Of a stretch of 64,000 nt of DNA, positions 10,361 through 22,132 are shown one piece after another. Every line of letters starts with the position of its first letter. Positions within the stretch are counted from its first letter, which is position 1. This stretch comes from Aotearoamyces nothofagi (taxonomy: Eukaryota > Ascomycota > Leotiomycetes > Leotiales > Tympanidaceae), in the NCBI GenBank assembly GCA_015345905.1, contig JADDTR010000004.1, positions 434,001 through 498,000 on the forward strand, written 5' to 3'. Below the pieces are notes generated by a model that saw only the letters and a program-made list of their open reading frames with translations, was not told where the DNA came from and made no database searches. Position numbers and translations under genes: made by a program.

Positions 10361-11759
10361 AATGTTTTTCTCAAGACGCAGTGCGTCGAGTAGAGCAGAG
10401 GTTGAGGTTGGTGTATATAGGAAAGAAAGAAGGTAAGTGGTGATTATATGGGAACCAGGTCTGCCTGGGAAACGCAGTGGATATAAATAATGCCAGCTGA
10501 AAACACAACAGTCAAAACAACTCTATGGGTGACTCAGCGACACGCATGTAGAGTGAACAGCAAGTTTCATTCGCCCATTGACTTTGCGATGGTGGTGATT
10601 ATGGCGATGATGGTGATATTGATTGTGACGTCTGTCGGTCGTTCTTTGTCCAGCCGAGGTGCCCAGGTAGCTTAGACAATACGTCACTTAGCACGGTACA
10701 TGCCGGCGGCGGCTACCTTACCCGTTAGAGTTGCCGACAAAAGACAATACAGAATTCAGGCTTGAAGAACAGACTTGACTTACTCATACCATCCTATTCA
10801 GCCATGGATCTCGATATTTTCAATATTTTTTCTCAAGGCAAGCGAAGGATGAGATGGAAATTCCTAAAGACTATCTAATTACTAATGAAAATAAAAGAAT
10901 ATCTTGTACGGAAAATACTCTTGTACCGAAACCCCCTTCCAGATAGCGATAACTAAATATACTCTGCAGTTGAACGGGACCCTATCACTACTACTTGAAA
11001 TTTGAATTTTAATGAATCAATACTCAATAAAAAGCTTTTAGTTTATTTTTAAGGTTTTAATATATAAAAAGCAGTATCCCATGTCAAAATCATAATTGGT
11101 AAGGGGGTTTTTCTTTTTTATTATAACCTAAGAGTTCAAGTAGTAAATTCAGTAATAATATTTATTTATAATTTGTATAATGTAGTTTATCACCAAGCCA
11201 GCCATATCACCGAGTTGGACACTTTTCTATATGCTGTAGTGGTTTAATTGCATTTTGAAGTAGTGGGGTAGAGAAAAGTATCCGACTCAATGATATAGCT
11301 GGCTTGGTGATAAACCACGTTACAAGTATTTGTAGTATACTGTATGACGAAGTACCTGGCCCTACGTAGTTGTGGGAAGTTACTCCTTTTTTGGTCGAGC
11401 AGAACTACTTGAATAAAAGAAGATCCTTAAAAATTTCACTTCGTAAGCTGCCTGTTAATGAGATTAAAATATATATTGATAGGCTCTGTACAGCAGCATT
11501 GTTCTATCATAACAAATTCAATAGTACTTATAGTACTTATTAGGTACACGACTACACTTTGGCTCAACAGTAGGATGCGGCTGTATAGGGCTATATTAAT
11601 GAAAGTAGCAGAAAAAACCGAACCTCTTGTATAAGACTAGAGAGACTCAGTAGATCACGGTGAAAGCACTGGCGAGGTGATTACTTAAAAATGGACCAAA
11701 GCTGATACAATGTTCCAATCTCATTTACAGTCATGCCTACATTATATCGCACAACTATG
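10361..11759. other. AT-rich intergenic region
   Basis: This holds the nuclease promoter (proximal 400 bp) and, from about 10,790, strongly AT-rich DNA with the foldback repeat at 11,176-11,324. No gene can be supported. The AT-richness and transition differences between repeat arms would fit repeat-induced point mutation (RIP). Confidence 0.55.
11176..11324. repeat. 149-bp foldback (inverted-repeat) element, MITE-like
   Basis: Arms 11176-11228 and 11272-11324 are inverted copies of about 53 bp, sharing TTATCACCAAGCCAGC and ACTTTTCT exactly. About eight of 53 positions differ and nearly all are transitions. The loop is 43 bp. It looks like a small nonautonomous foldback/MITE relic that has been mutated by RIP. 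No transposase is present and I cannot name a family. Confidence 0.65.
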
Positions 11760-14099
11760 TTACCCTACCTTCGGTAGCCAACTGGCACCTTGTAAATCAA
11801 TGGCGCTTTCACGGTCCCTAGCCTTTGCGCACCGTCTCCACAGGTGCACCCATTCACCCTTCGATATCGGCTCCCAAAGAGACTCCGATAGCGAGCCTGA
11901 TGGATCTGCAACTGTTAAACACGACTCAACTGCATCAAGGAGCTCTTCCTTAAGCTTGACTCTTGGAATTTCCCCATCCATATCCGGGATCCAAGTCCTC
12001 AATACTGCCATACAAGCTCTCTGATTACCGGTTTCTGCCACTCGTTGAAATACGCATGAATAAATAGCTGCAGAACGAGGTGTGCGCGTCCGAATCATGG
12101 ACCTGAAGAAGTTCCAGAACGAGATCCAATCGTGTTGGCTGGCGTAGAGATTCAATAGACGGAGACGTGTTGTGTCACTATTGATGGGGACGTTTAACGA
12201 TAACATGATGATATTGAGTCTCTCGTGGATAGAGGATTCCTTGCGGACTGGGAGATAGAACGCTTCGGTGGCAGCAAGGGGGTGCTCGACGAGAATTTTT
12301 GACAGGTCAGCTCCTTCATCTGGATAGAATGCTATAGACTCTTGCAAAGTCAAGAAGATGTGTTCGGTCAATATGTTTTCTCCTCGATCGTGCAGAGTTT
12401 GTAAAATTGTAACAGCCTTATCTAGATGTCTTTCAGAAGGCGGACTGTTGTAAGGTTCACCACTATCTCGAAGACTGAGGATACTTTGTAGAACGTTTAG
12501 GAAAGTTGTACTTTGAATAACATGACCTGATAGCTCGTACGCTTGAAGTAGATGGAACAGGTCTTGGGCTGTATACCCAGCATGACCAAGCTTCCTGGCG
12601 AATATGTGCAGCCGGACGCGAAATTCCCACTCTACGGAAGTGGGAAACCTTGAGATGGTTTGGTGGAAGCAGAGCAGAAAGCCGGTCGAAGAGAGATCAT
12701 TTGCACCGCTACCCAATGCTTCAATGGCCTTATCAGGCGGAAGGGCCTCCAGTTGTTGACTTAAACATTGCAGAAGATAAGGTCTCCAACCATCGTCTTG
12801 GAAGTCTGATATTGAAGACCGATGTTCAAAAACCAAACGTTTCGCGGCTGCGTAGTCGCCGGAGTCAATGAAAGCTATGACTGATTGTTTTATGGAGTCG
12901 AGATCGGTCCTATGTATATTATTAGACCCGGATGAAGCAAATGTGTCGGAAATTTTTGTACCTATCCTGGATGGCGCCGCTCCAGGGAAAAAGGCCCTTT
13001 TGGAGGTATGAAAGCTACGAGATTGTGTAGATATAGTTGGAAATGATGTCGCTGTAGAAAGGGGTCGGTGAACAAGTGGATAGAGTGGCGCAGCGATGGA
13101 ATTCTTGTGCAGCCTTTCCCTTGACGTCTCTGAAGGATCTACATCTTGGTCGGTCGCTCCAGTCTCGGTTTCCTCTATTTCTAATGGGGGTAGGGACTGT
13201 CGTTTGGCAATTCCAGTCCATAGCCTCTCCAGGTCAATCTCTCGCCTCTTTTCCTCAACAAGCATCTGAACAACAATCTTAACACCCTCGGTTTGCCTTC
13301 CAAAACCGACGAAGCTCTCGTCCTGGGCTGCCACTTGCTTATTGTTGACTAAACTTTCGACTGTGCCAACATTAACACAAACCCAGCCCGTCCTCACACC
13401 ATCGTCTGCATCATCTGCGGTAGTTGCACTTCCGAGAAGCTTCGATCTTCGCAATTTTCTTCGTAGCTTTAACTTCAACTCGGCCCTTCCAAGTAATCCA
13501 TCGGCGTCAGGTCTTAGTTTATATTGGCTCCTCAGCCAACGGCAGAGACGGTCTGCCGAAACATGTAGATGCTTTTCGCTACGCGCCGTACCAATAATCA
13601 TGAGAAGATTCGCCCCGAGCGCTGGAGGGGGATCAAGATTTCGAAGATCCAGGAGTGTGAGGTCATCAAGGCCAAGATCAACCGAAATCTGCTGTAGTAA
13701 TGGTTGTAATATGGCTGGCGAAGATTCTGGGAGATCTGGGATTATTTGTCGTTTAGATAATGGTGACAGGTTCCGGGATGGAGCATCAACTTGAAGGTAC
13801 CAAGGCAATTGAGCGGACTCTGCATCGTTCAACACTTCCCCTTCCTCCTGTGGAAGGTATCCACTTCCCTTTCCCACAGAGGACCCATTGTCCGTTTTGT
13901 CGAGATGCTTGGGAGGTGTTTGATCGTAAGCATTTCCGGAAGTATAGCGGACTTGTTGTTGGAGCTTGATCCTAGACTGCCGCGTGGGAAGCTGCCTTGT
14001 GCACCATGGAATACTAGATATTGAGGTAAACGAGTGCAGTAATGACACCCGGCAATTGGCACATCCACTTGCTCTTAGGGCTCTGCTCATGGCTTGCAC
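11760..14099 (-). CDS. ATP25: mitochondrial ATPase synthesis protein 25
   Basis: Single-exon, 779 aa. The N-terminus is Arg/Ser-rich without acidic residues (MQAMSRALRASGCANCRVSL), a mitochondrial presequence. Residues ~135-205 form a ribosome-silencing-factor (RsfS/Iojap)-like domain: LLQQISVDLGLDDLTLLDLR, ANLLMIIGTARSEKHLHVSA and a basic KLKLRRKLRRSK tail. A second half (~390-779) is a helical, PPR-like region (AKRLVFEHRSS, DLFHLLQAYELSGH, AVTILQTLHDRGE). In yeast Atp25 is cleaved: the N-part assists the mitoribosome, and the C-part stabilises the OLI1/ATP9 mRNA and Atp9 ring assembly. Length is typical of fungal orthologues. It is divergent from RPO41, 320 bp apart, so two mitochondrial gene-expression factors share an upstream region. 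A start nine bases downstream is possible. Confidence 0.92.
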   Translation of the reverse strand: MQAMSRALRASGCANCRVSLLHSFTSISSIPWCTRQLPTRQSRIKLQQQVRYTSGNAYDQTPPKHLDKTDNGSSVGKGSGYLPQEEGEVLNDAESAQLPWYLQVDAPSRNLSPLSKRQIIPDLPESSPAILQPLLQQISVDLGLDDLTLLDLRNLDPPPALGANLLMIIGTARSEKHLHVSADRLCRWLRSQYKLRPDADGLLGRAELKLKLRRKLRRSKLLGSATTADDADDGVRTGWVCVNVGTVESLVNNKQVAAQDESFVGFGRQTEGVKIVVQMLVEEKRREIDLERLWTGIAKRQSLPPLEIEETETGATDQDVDPSETSRERLHKNSIAAPLYPLVHRPLSTATSFPTISTQSRSFHTSKRAFFPGAAPSRIGTKISDTFASSGSNNIHRTDLDSIKQSVIAFIDSGDYAAAKRLVFEHRSSISDFQDDGWRPYLLQCLSQQLEALPPDKAIEALGSGANDLSSTGFLLCFHQTISRFPTSVEWEFRVRLHIFARKLGHAGYTAQDLFHLLQAYELSGHVIQSTTFLNVLQSILSLRDSGEPYNSPPSERHLDKAVTILQTLHDRGENILTEHIFLTLQESIAFYPDEGADLSKILVEHPLAATEAFYLPVRKESSIHERLNIIMLSLNVPINSDTTRLRLLNLYASQHDWISFWNFFRSMIRTRTPRSAAIYSCVFQRVAETGNQRACMAVLRTWIPDMDGEIPRVKLKEELLDAVESCLTVADPSGSLSESLWEPISKGEWVHLWRRCAKARDRESAIDLQGASWLPKVG

Positions 14100-14419
14100 A
14101 ATCCTTTAAAAAACAAGTTATTTGGATATAGAGTCGCTGACTGAAAACAAAATCAATATCTAGATGTTGTTGATGGACATGGGAAAAGTTTCGATTAGAT
14201 AAGCCTCGGTGCGAGCCGAAAAGGCTTGGCAAAAAGAAAATCGTTCGGTCCCCTATAGGTAGGTAGCCATTAGCTCGACACGCGACAAGCTCCTACTCTA
14301 TCGTATTCAGCGCGAGCCTTGTGATTTGGTTTGTCTTGTAGTTTTAATGGGCTCGATTTTACCATTGGGGTTTCCTTGAGGTTTAATGATTTCGATCTTT
14401 GTTTTGTACTAAGAACATC
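14100..14419. promoter_or_regulatory. shared divergent promoter of ATP25 and RPO41
   Basis: 320 bp separate the two ATGs. A bidirectional promoter is inferred from orientation; I recognise no specific binding site. A second in-frame RPO41 ATG lies inside at 14399. Confidence 0.5.
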
Positions 14420-17400
14420 ATGCTCTCCCGCGCTGCTCGACGACATGCTCGACCGAATACACATCGAACCTATAGTGCCACATGTGAGCAGCTCTACCTT
14501 CCATGGCTATGCCCAGCATATACTCGTACACGGAATACAATTCGGAGACATGCTACATCAGGAGCTGTGCCACAAGGGCTTGCGCTGAGGAAGAGGCGGA
14601 ACTCTGGAGATGGTGTTGGCTTGTCTCCTCGGCGGTCACTTGCAACCGCCGTCGATCATCCGAGACCAATCGATGATATACCATTCGAAGGGCTAAACCA
14701 AGTTCGAATGCCTGGCTACGCAGCTGCAGACTATCAAGACCTCTCTCGTCTTTCCAATATCCGACTGTTTGATCCATCAAAAACTCTTGTTATTAATGGC
14801 GACATTCAACCCCCTCAACGCCATCGCGCATTTAAAGCAGTTGGTGGCGAGATCAGTGAGATTCTCTCGGTTCTTGAAGCCTGCTTACAAGTTGGACGCA
14901 TCGAGAGAGCTGGCGTTATTATTAGACGGATCGCTGTGCTGAACGTTTTCGACTCGGAGGAGATGCTTCGACTTCATAACCAGTACCTCAAAGTATGGGT
15001 GGAAAGAATAATGGGACATCCTAGCGAGACAACCACGCAAGCACTTCATAAATGGTTTGAACTCGAGATTCGAAACAAGGACCTTCCTATTGATGCAGAA
15101 ACCATGGCTTACATGCTCAAAGCATCATTGCAATCGCCACCGGGTGCAAGGCAGGATAGGCTAGTGCGCCGGTATATGGATATGGCACCTAGGGATACGG
15201 CGTTACAAGTATTAAGCATGATTGATATCATGACTGCGGAGGAACTGAATACAATTACCCAAATTGCGCCGGAACATAACATATCTGCAGAAATGGGACC
15301 AATCATTGATGAAGTTACAAAAATGGGATCACAACTTGAAACCTCTACTTCTACAATTTCGGAAATACCAATACCGGAGGTTCGGCCTACTATACAGAAA
15401 GGTCTTGGGCTCAAAGCACTTAAACAGGCTTTGTCTATATTTCAGAACAAACCTGTGGGGTTTGACTGCGACAAGCTCACAGAAGAAGAGAAACGGGAGC
15501 GCCAGACCAGACTAGAAGAAGATTCTATTCGATCCGCGATCGACCGATGGCGACAAGAAAGTATCCATCTTACTAAAATGGGTTTAGATACGTCGCTACA
15601 AACGAAGTCCTTGGGTGCAAGGATGTGGAGGTGGCATGAAGCACTCACGATACGTCTCCAAGAAGAACTTGCCTTAGTTGATGAGGCAGAGTCTAAGACG
15701 GAAAGATCTGCTCAAGATCTACAGCGTTGCGTTTACGGCCCTTTTTTGCGGTATCTGCCCGTCGATAAGCTGGCTGCGGTAACTATCTTGAGTGCAATGA
15801 CGACCCTTAGCACACAGGGTGTTGATAAGGGCATGACACTCGCGGCAGCAACAATGACTCTTGGACATAGCGTTGAGGACGAAAGCGTTTCCGAATCTAT
15901 TCTAAAGAATAGTAATAAGTATGTTTGGCAGAAGTTGACTAGCGAAAGGCAAGGCGGACTTGCTCGAATTCTTAAGAGCAAGCGTGCACAGAAGGACTTC
16001 TCTGGGTCCCTTGCAATGCTAATCAAAAAGAAAGGTAGTGATGCTCCTTGTCAAGAGGTTACCTGGGATCCGCAATGGTCTGCTACCATTAAAGCTAAAG
16101 TCGGAGCATTTCTGATGTCAGCTTTAATTGAGACAGCTAAAATACCTGTGACGAAGGAACACCCTGAGACCAAGGAGCTAGTGACGCAGATGCAGCCTGC
16201 TCTCTTCCATGCCCATCAATATAAGCTTGGAAGAAAAACAGGAACAATCTTGGCGAACGCCTCTCTGGTGGCGCAACTCAAACGTGAACCTGTTCACAGT
16301 CTTCTGGCAAAACATCTACCAATGGTAGTTGAGCCAGAACCGTGGTCCCAGTTTAACAAAGGTGGCTTTATTACACATGCTGCAAAGGTTATGCGGGTTA
16401 AACATGGCGACAAGGATCAACGGCATTACGCGGAAGCGGCTATCAGTAAAGGTGATATGGAACAAATGTTCAAAGGCTTGGATGTTTTAGGGAAAACATC
16501 ATGGAAGATCAACCAACCAGTTTTCGATACTATGTTGGAAGCATGGAATTCAGGGGAAGCCATAGCTAACTTTCCTGCGGTCAACCCTCAATTAGAAGTA
16601 CCACCTGAACCTGAGGCTTCCAGAGATCCTACCGAACGGAGGCGATGGATTAGAGCTGTAAAGGCGGTGGAGAATACCAGAGGAGGTTACCATTCCCAGC
16701 GCTGCTTCCAGAACTTCCAACTCGAGATCGCACGAGCGTTCCGCGACGAAACCTTTTATTTTCCACATAATGTTGACTTTCGCGGTCGAGCATATCCGAT
16801 TCCGCCGTATCTGAATCATATGGGGGCTGACCACTGTCGTGGCCTCCTGAAATTCGGTAAAGGCAGAAAACTTGGCCGTAGTGGTCTTAAATGGCTCAAA
16901 ATCCATTTGGCTAATGTCTTCGGGTTTGATAAGGCGAGTCTCCAAGAGCGTGAAAGTTTTGCGGCAGATAAACAAAGAGAAATTTTTGACTCGGCTATGA
17001 ATCCTCTGACGGGCAGCCGTTGGTGGCTGGAAGCAGAAGACCCTTGGCAATGCCTAGCAGCTTGTCATGAACTCAAGGCTGCCCTCGATTCTGGGGACCC
17101 CGAAAACTTTCTTTCATATCTTCCTATACATCAAGATGGTACCTGTAATGGATTGCAACATTACGCGGCACTTGGGGGTGACGAATGGGGTGCAAAGCAG
17201 GTGAACTTGGAACCTGGGGACCGACCTGCTGATGTATACTCAGCGGTTGCAGAACTTGTTAAGGCAAGTCTTGCGAAGGACCTGGCGTCAGGGAACGAGT
17301 GCGCCAAACTCTTAGAAGGGAAGATCTCACGCAAGGTGGTTAAGCAGACTGTTATGACCAACGTCTACGGGGTGACATTCATTGGTGCTCAAGCCCAAGT

Positions 17401-18713
17401 TCGACGGCAGCTCGTAGCTGCACATCCAAATCTACCCAACGAACCCAACATGCATAGTGGAATTCTTGCCTCCTACATTGCAACAAAGATTTTCAAGGCC
17501 CTGTCGACGATGTTTAGCGGTGCTCATGACATTCAATATTGGCTTGGAGAATGTGCTAACAGAATATCACAATCCCTTACCCCAGAACAATTGGATAGAA
17601 TTGAACAGCGGCTTGTGATCCAACCTGAGGACCCTTCACAACCAAGGTCAAAAGTTGCCACATTTAACCTTGACGAGGAGATGCAATTCAAATCGGGTGT
17701 TGTTTGGACGAGCCCGCTCCGTATGCCGGTGGTCCAGCCATACCGGACGTCCAAATCTAAAATCATCGTCACAAATTTGCAGAGAATAAGTATTTCCGAA
17801 CCTCATCGATCTGACCCTGTCAGCAAACGGAAACAACTACAAGGATTCCCCCCAAATTTCATTCATTCATTAGATGCAACTCATATGATACTTTCCGCGC
17901 TTAGATGCGATGAATTAGGCTTATCTTTTGCAGCAGTCCATGATTCATTCTGGACGCATGCTGCTGATATTGAGAAAATGAATGGGGTACTACGGGATGC
18001 ATTCATCCGTATGCATTCTGACGACATTATCGGGCGCTTGGCCGCGGAATTTACTGCAAGGTATAGAGGGAACATCTATTGCACAAGAATAAAGCCGGGG
18101 AGTACATTTTACAACCGAGTTCTCGAGTGGCGTCACAAGAGGATAACTGCCAAGGGTTACCGAGTGAGCGGGAAGAGAGCTAAGATCGAAGAAGCTCTCC
18201 TCGAGCGACGTCGCATGCGATTGATGAGTTCTTCGGACCCTGAGGAAGTCAATGAGGGAAGGAACATGGTAACTCCAGGAAGCATCTTTGAACAGATAGC
18301 TGCGGAAGGTGACCTTGAACCAGAAGGTTTGACTGAGCTTGGACTTGGGGAGCTACCCGCACGCGATTCGCGGCTAAAAGCAAACCTGGAGATCGAAGTT
18401 GGTGACATGTCAAATATCGAGGCTGTCGACAAAACACCTATACTTGACGAGGAGGCTTCTGACACGGAAAACCACGAGGAAAGTTATCAAGAGCGTGATA
18501 CCCTTTTTACTAGGAGTGTGATGGGGAAAACAATATCAAAGAGGGGATTGTTGGCCGGCCACCAATGGGCTTGGTTGCCCTTGACGTTTCCACCGGTACC
18601 CAAAAAGGTTTGTTTTTTTCTTCCAGTGGTTTGAAAGGTCTTTGCAAAGCTGACAATTATAGGGTGCGTTTGATGTCTCACGTTTGAAGAATAGCGAGTA
18701 TTTCTTCTCGTGA
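14420..18713 (+). CDS. RPO41: mitochondrial DNA-directed RNA polymerase
   Basis: Two exons, 14420-18607 and 18663-18713, give 1412 aa. The presequence (MLSRAARRHARPNTHRTYSA) is Arg-rich. The T7-like polymerase core contains VDFRGRAYPIPPYLNHMGAD, motif A HQDGTCNGLQHYAALGGD with the catalytic Asp near 906, motif B RKVVKQTVMTNVYGVTFIGA and motif C AAVHDSFWTHA with the second catalytic Asp near 1175. It transcribes the mitochondrial genome with the Mtf1 factor. The short last exon is supported because splicing replaces a divergent tail by GAFDVSRLKNSEYFFS, the expected ending after WLPLTFPPVPKK. An upstream in-frame ATG at 14399 would add seven residues; 14420 gives the better presequence. Confidence 0.96.
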
Positions 18714-19442
18714 AAACTTGTTCGTTGCTCAAAACGATGTAGAGGTGGTTCCGAGCTAAGAGTTGAATACAGATTTAGCCACGATTCACTATTGACCCTG
18801 GAATCAATTTAAGCATAGCGGGCGGGTCTGTACGATCTGGGTGTTTGGGGCATATATGCCATTGAAAAAAAATAGATTTAAACGGATGTGGTTGAGCCTC
18901 TAATGTAACAATGGTGTATTCTGGGGTTTATGCTGGATCTGTACAGCTTCCGACAACTACAGATTGGTTTACATTGTAGATAACATAGAGAGACCTGTAC
19001 TATTATAATATTGCTATCTTGTGAGCTCTCAGCTCATATCGTTTGACGTTGCATAGATGAATTTGTACAGCATGTCTAAAGGTTACCCTCTATCAGCTCG
19101 CCTACTACGTACCTATAAACCTTATATTCTGTGTGCAGAATGATATATGCTAGAACAACCCTTATTCAATTGGAGCCCATCCTTAGACTTTCCGCAGCTT
19201 ATAAAATTAATAAATTATGAATTCCAATTGCTCTAATCTGATATGGCCGAGGGTAGCAAAGACATATAGGAACATACTCGCGACATGGTAGATGGTAGTG
19301 TACGGGATTAACGGCATTTAGCACTGGTCATGTGATCTCAACTTCAGTTGTCGCGCTAAGATTATCGCGACTTAAGATTTTGGAACTTTGCTGCCAATGC
19401 TTCGCAGAAGGAGCGGCAATTTCAACATCATATACCGCCATC
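18714..19442. other. intergenic, RPO41 to CEF1
   Basis: About 730 bp of AT-leaning sequence between tandem plus-strand genes. I see no RNA gene or repeat of note. Confidence 0.5.
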
Positions 19443-21849
19443 ATGCCTGTAGTAAAGGGAGGAGTGTGGACAAATATTGAGGATGAGATCCTAAAGGCGT
19501 CAGTTTCGAAATATGGACTTAACCAGTGGGCTCGAGTTTCGTCGTTGCTTGCGCGCAAGACACCCAAGCAATGCAAAGCAAGATGGGGCGAATGGCTTGA
19601 TCCAGGTATTCGAAAGATCGAATGGAGCAAGGAAGAAGACGAAAAGCTTCTGCACTTGGCGAAACTGATGCCAACGCAATGGCGAACACTTGCTCCTTTG
19701 GTTGGTCGAACAGCCACGCAGTGTCTGGAGCGATACCAAAAGCTCCTCGATGAAGCCGAACAAAAGGAATCCGGAGAGCTAGGACTAGGAGGACCAGAGG
19801 GCGGAGAGACACAGGCGCCAACGGCTGATGATGTCCGAAGATTACGACCCGGCGAAGTCGATCCCGATCCGGAATCGAAACCAGCGCGACCTGATACAAT
19901 CGACTTGGACGAAGATGAGAAGGAGATGCTTAGCGAAGCTCGTGCACGTCTGGCAAATACACAGGGTAAGAAGGCCAAACGTAAGGCTCGTGAACGCCAG
20001 CTTGAAGAATCTCGGCGGCTGGCTGTCTTGCAGAAGCGACGAGAGCTGAAGAATGCCGGAATCAACATCAAGGTCGTCAATAGGAAGAAGGGTGAAATGG
20101 ACTACAATGCCGATATCCCATTTGAAAAGAAAGCGGCACCAGGATTTTACGATGTTCAGGAAGAAGCTATTCTTAATGAAAAACAGAGATTGGCTTTCGA
20201 CCCACGGAAACAACAGCTTGCAAACAAACGGAAGGGGGATCAAGATGAGGACCCGGATCGTAAGCGGAGGAAGAATGAAAAAGATGCCCCTTCAGCTTCG
20301 TACACTGCAGCATTAAAAGCAGGACAGATGCAGAAGATTCGCGAGGCTGAACAAAGTAGTAAAAGGAGATCGTTGGTTCTCCCAGCACCGCAGGTTGGCG
20401 AAGGCGAATTGGAAGAGATTGTCAAAATGGGTATGATTGGTGAGCGTGCAAACCAAATCGCTCGGGCCAGTGAGAACGATGCTACAAGAGGTTTAGTTGG
20501 CACATATAACACCGTCAACACTGGTGCTCCAGTACGAACACCAAGAGCTCCTGCACAAGAGGATCATATTGCGAACGAAATTAAAAATATTCGTGCTCTG
20601 ACCGAAACCCAATCTTCTCTACTCGGTGGCGACAATACACCATTACATGAAGGCGCTGGCAGTACAGGCTTTGATGGCGTCACACCCAGGAGGCAACACA
20701 TGGAGACTCCAAACCCAATGGCAACCCCGTTTAGACAAGGCGGCAATGGAGTAGGTGCAACACCACTTGCAGGTCCAGGTTCAACCCCAATGCGGACACC
20801 AAGAGATACATTTGCCATCAACGCTGATGGAGAGATGCAACTTGTTGGTGGTACACCTCGGGATGCCAAACTTAGGGAGATGTCGATGAAACACAAAGTT
20901 AAGCAAGGTCTTGCATCATTACCAAAGCCAAAAGACACGGAATGGGAGCTGGAGCTCCCCGAGGACCAGCAGGAGTCGGTACGGATCGAGGAACTCTCCG
21001 AAGAGGATGCAGAGATCAGAGACCTTCGGAATCGACAGGTTAGGGAAGCACAGGAACTCCTAGAAGCGAAACGACGAACTCAAGTCCTACAAAGAGAGCT
21101 TCCCCGACCGGCGGTTGTTGATATCGGTGCTATGCTGAGAAGGGTTTCTGAACAATCTGATCCCGTTGAGGCTGCGATTTCCCAAGAGATGGCGCTTCTT
21201 GTTGCGCACGATGCACTCAAATATCCAACATCTAATATGACGGTGCATGGAACGTCACAACCGTTGGAGACCTTAGATGACGACTCTTTAGCTAGAGCAC
21301 GTCTCCATCTAGCTATGGAAGTACCTAGAGATGATTCTGCTGTAGGAGATGAAATCTTTGAGGAAGCATGGAACGAATTGCACACTTCAGCATTACTCCC
21401 CGGTTTAGTTGGTTATGGAGAAGAGGATGAAATCGACGAGCATCAGCTATTGACTGAAGCTTTTAATGTACGTACCCTGTTGCAAGTTATTGATAAATAA
21501 TTTACTAACATAGTCGTAGAACGTGCAAGACGCAATAATTGCAGCTGCAGAGAAGGGCAATAAGCTCGAGAAAAAGCTGGCTCTCCATCTGGGCGGCTAC
21601 CAAAAGCGCCAAAAGATGTTAAGACAAAAGATTGCAGATGCTGCAGATGCTCTCGAAAAGGCAACATTCTCACTAGATTCATTCAAGACACTACAAATCG
21701 CCGAAGAGGCGGCTATTTCAACTCGTCTAGAAGGTCTTAGATCAGAAGTTACCTTCATTAGCCGGAGAGAAAGGGAAGCACAAGAGTTATACAGGGCGAG
21801 GACGCAAGAGTTAGATGGGCTGGCTGGAGGCACAAATGGGTATCACTGA
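19443..21849 (+). CDS. CEF1: pre-mRNA splicing factor CEF1/CDC5
   Basis: Exons 19443-21467 and 21520-21849 give 784 aa. Residues 1-105 are two Myb repeats: [20 protein letters not shown] with CKARWGEWL, then [20 protein letters not shown] with CLERYQKLL. These are followed by the conserved [20 protein letters not shown] and [20 protein letters not shown] stretch, the TP-rich middle (TPLHEG, TPRRQ) and a C-terminal coiled coil. CDC5 is a core subunit of the Prp19 (NineTeen) complex and is needed for spliceosome activation. The intron (GTACGT...TACTAAC...GTAG) is preferred to acceptor 21513, which runs into a stop. An in-frame frame continues upstream, but MPVVKGG is the normal start. The 3' end faces the hexokinase gene at 284 bp. 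Confidence 0.96.
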
Positions 21850-22132
21850 GCATGTATGATGTTTGTTGTATAGTAGTAATAACGACGAAGGCGGGTAATG
21901 CTAAAGTGCATTAAAATCATGCAACTCTCGAGAACTACTGTCTACGTCGTAACGCCTGAAATATTTCTACCCAACTTGACTCTATTATAGCTCTCGTGTG
22001 ACGTAAGCCCGCGATCCACAAATGCTTCAAGTCAACATCCAGCCACTCAAAAGAGCTACACGATGCATTTTGTTCTTAGTAGACCTAGCATGATGAAATA
22101 TCATATCTGATAGATCTTCTATTTGCAGATCA

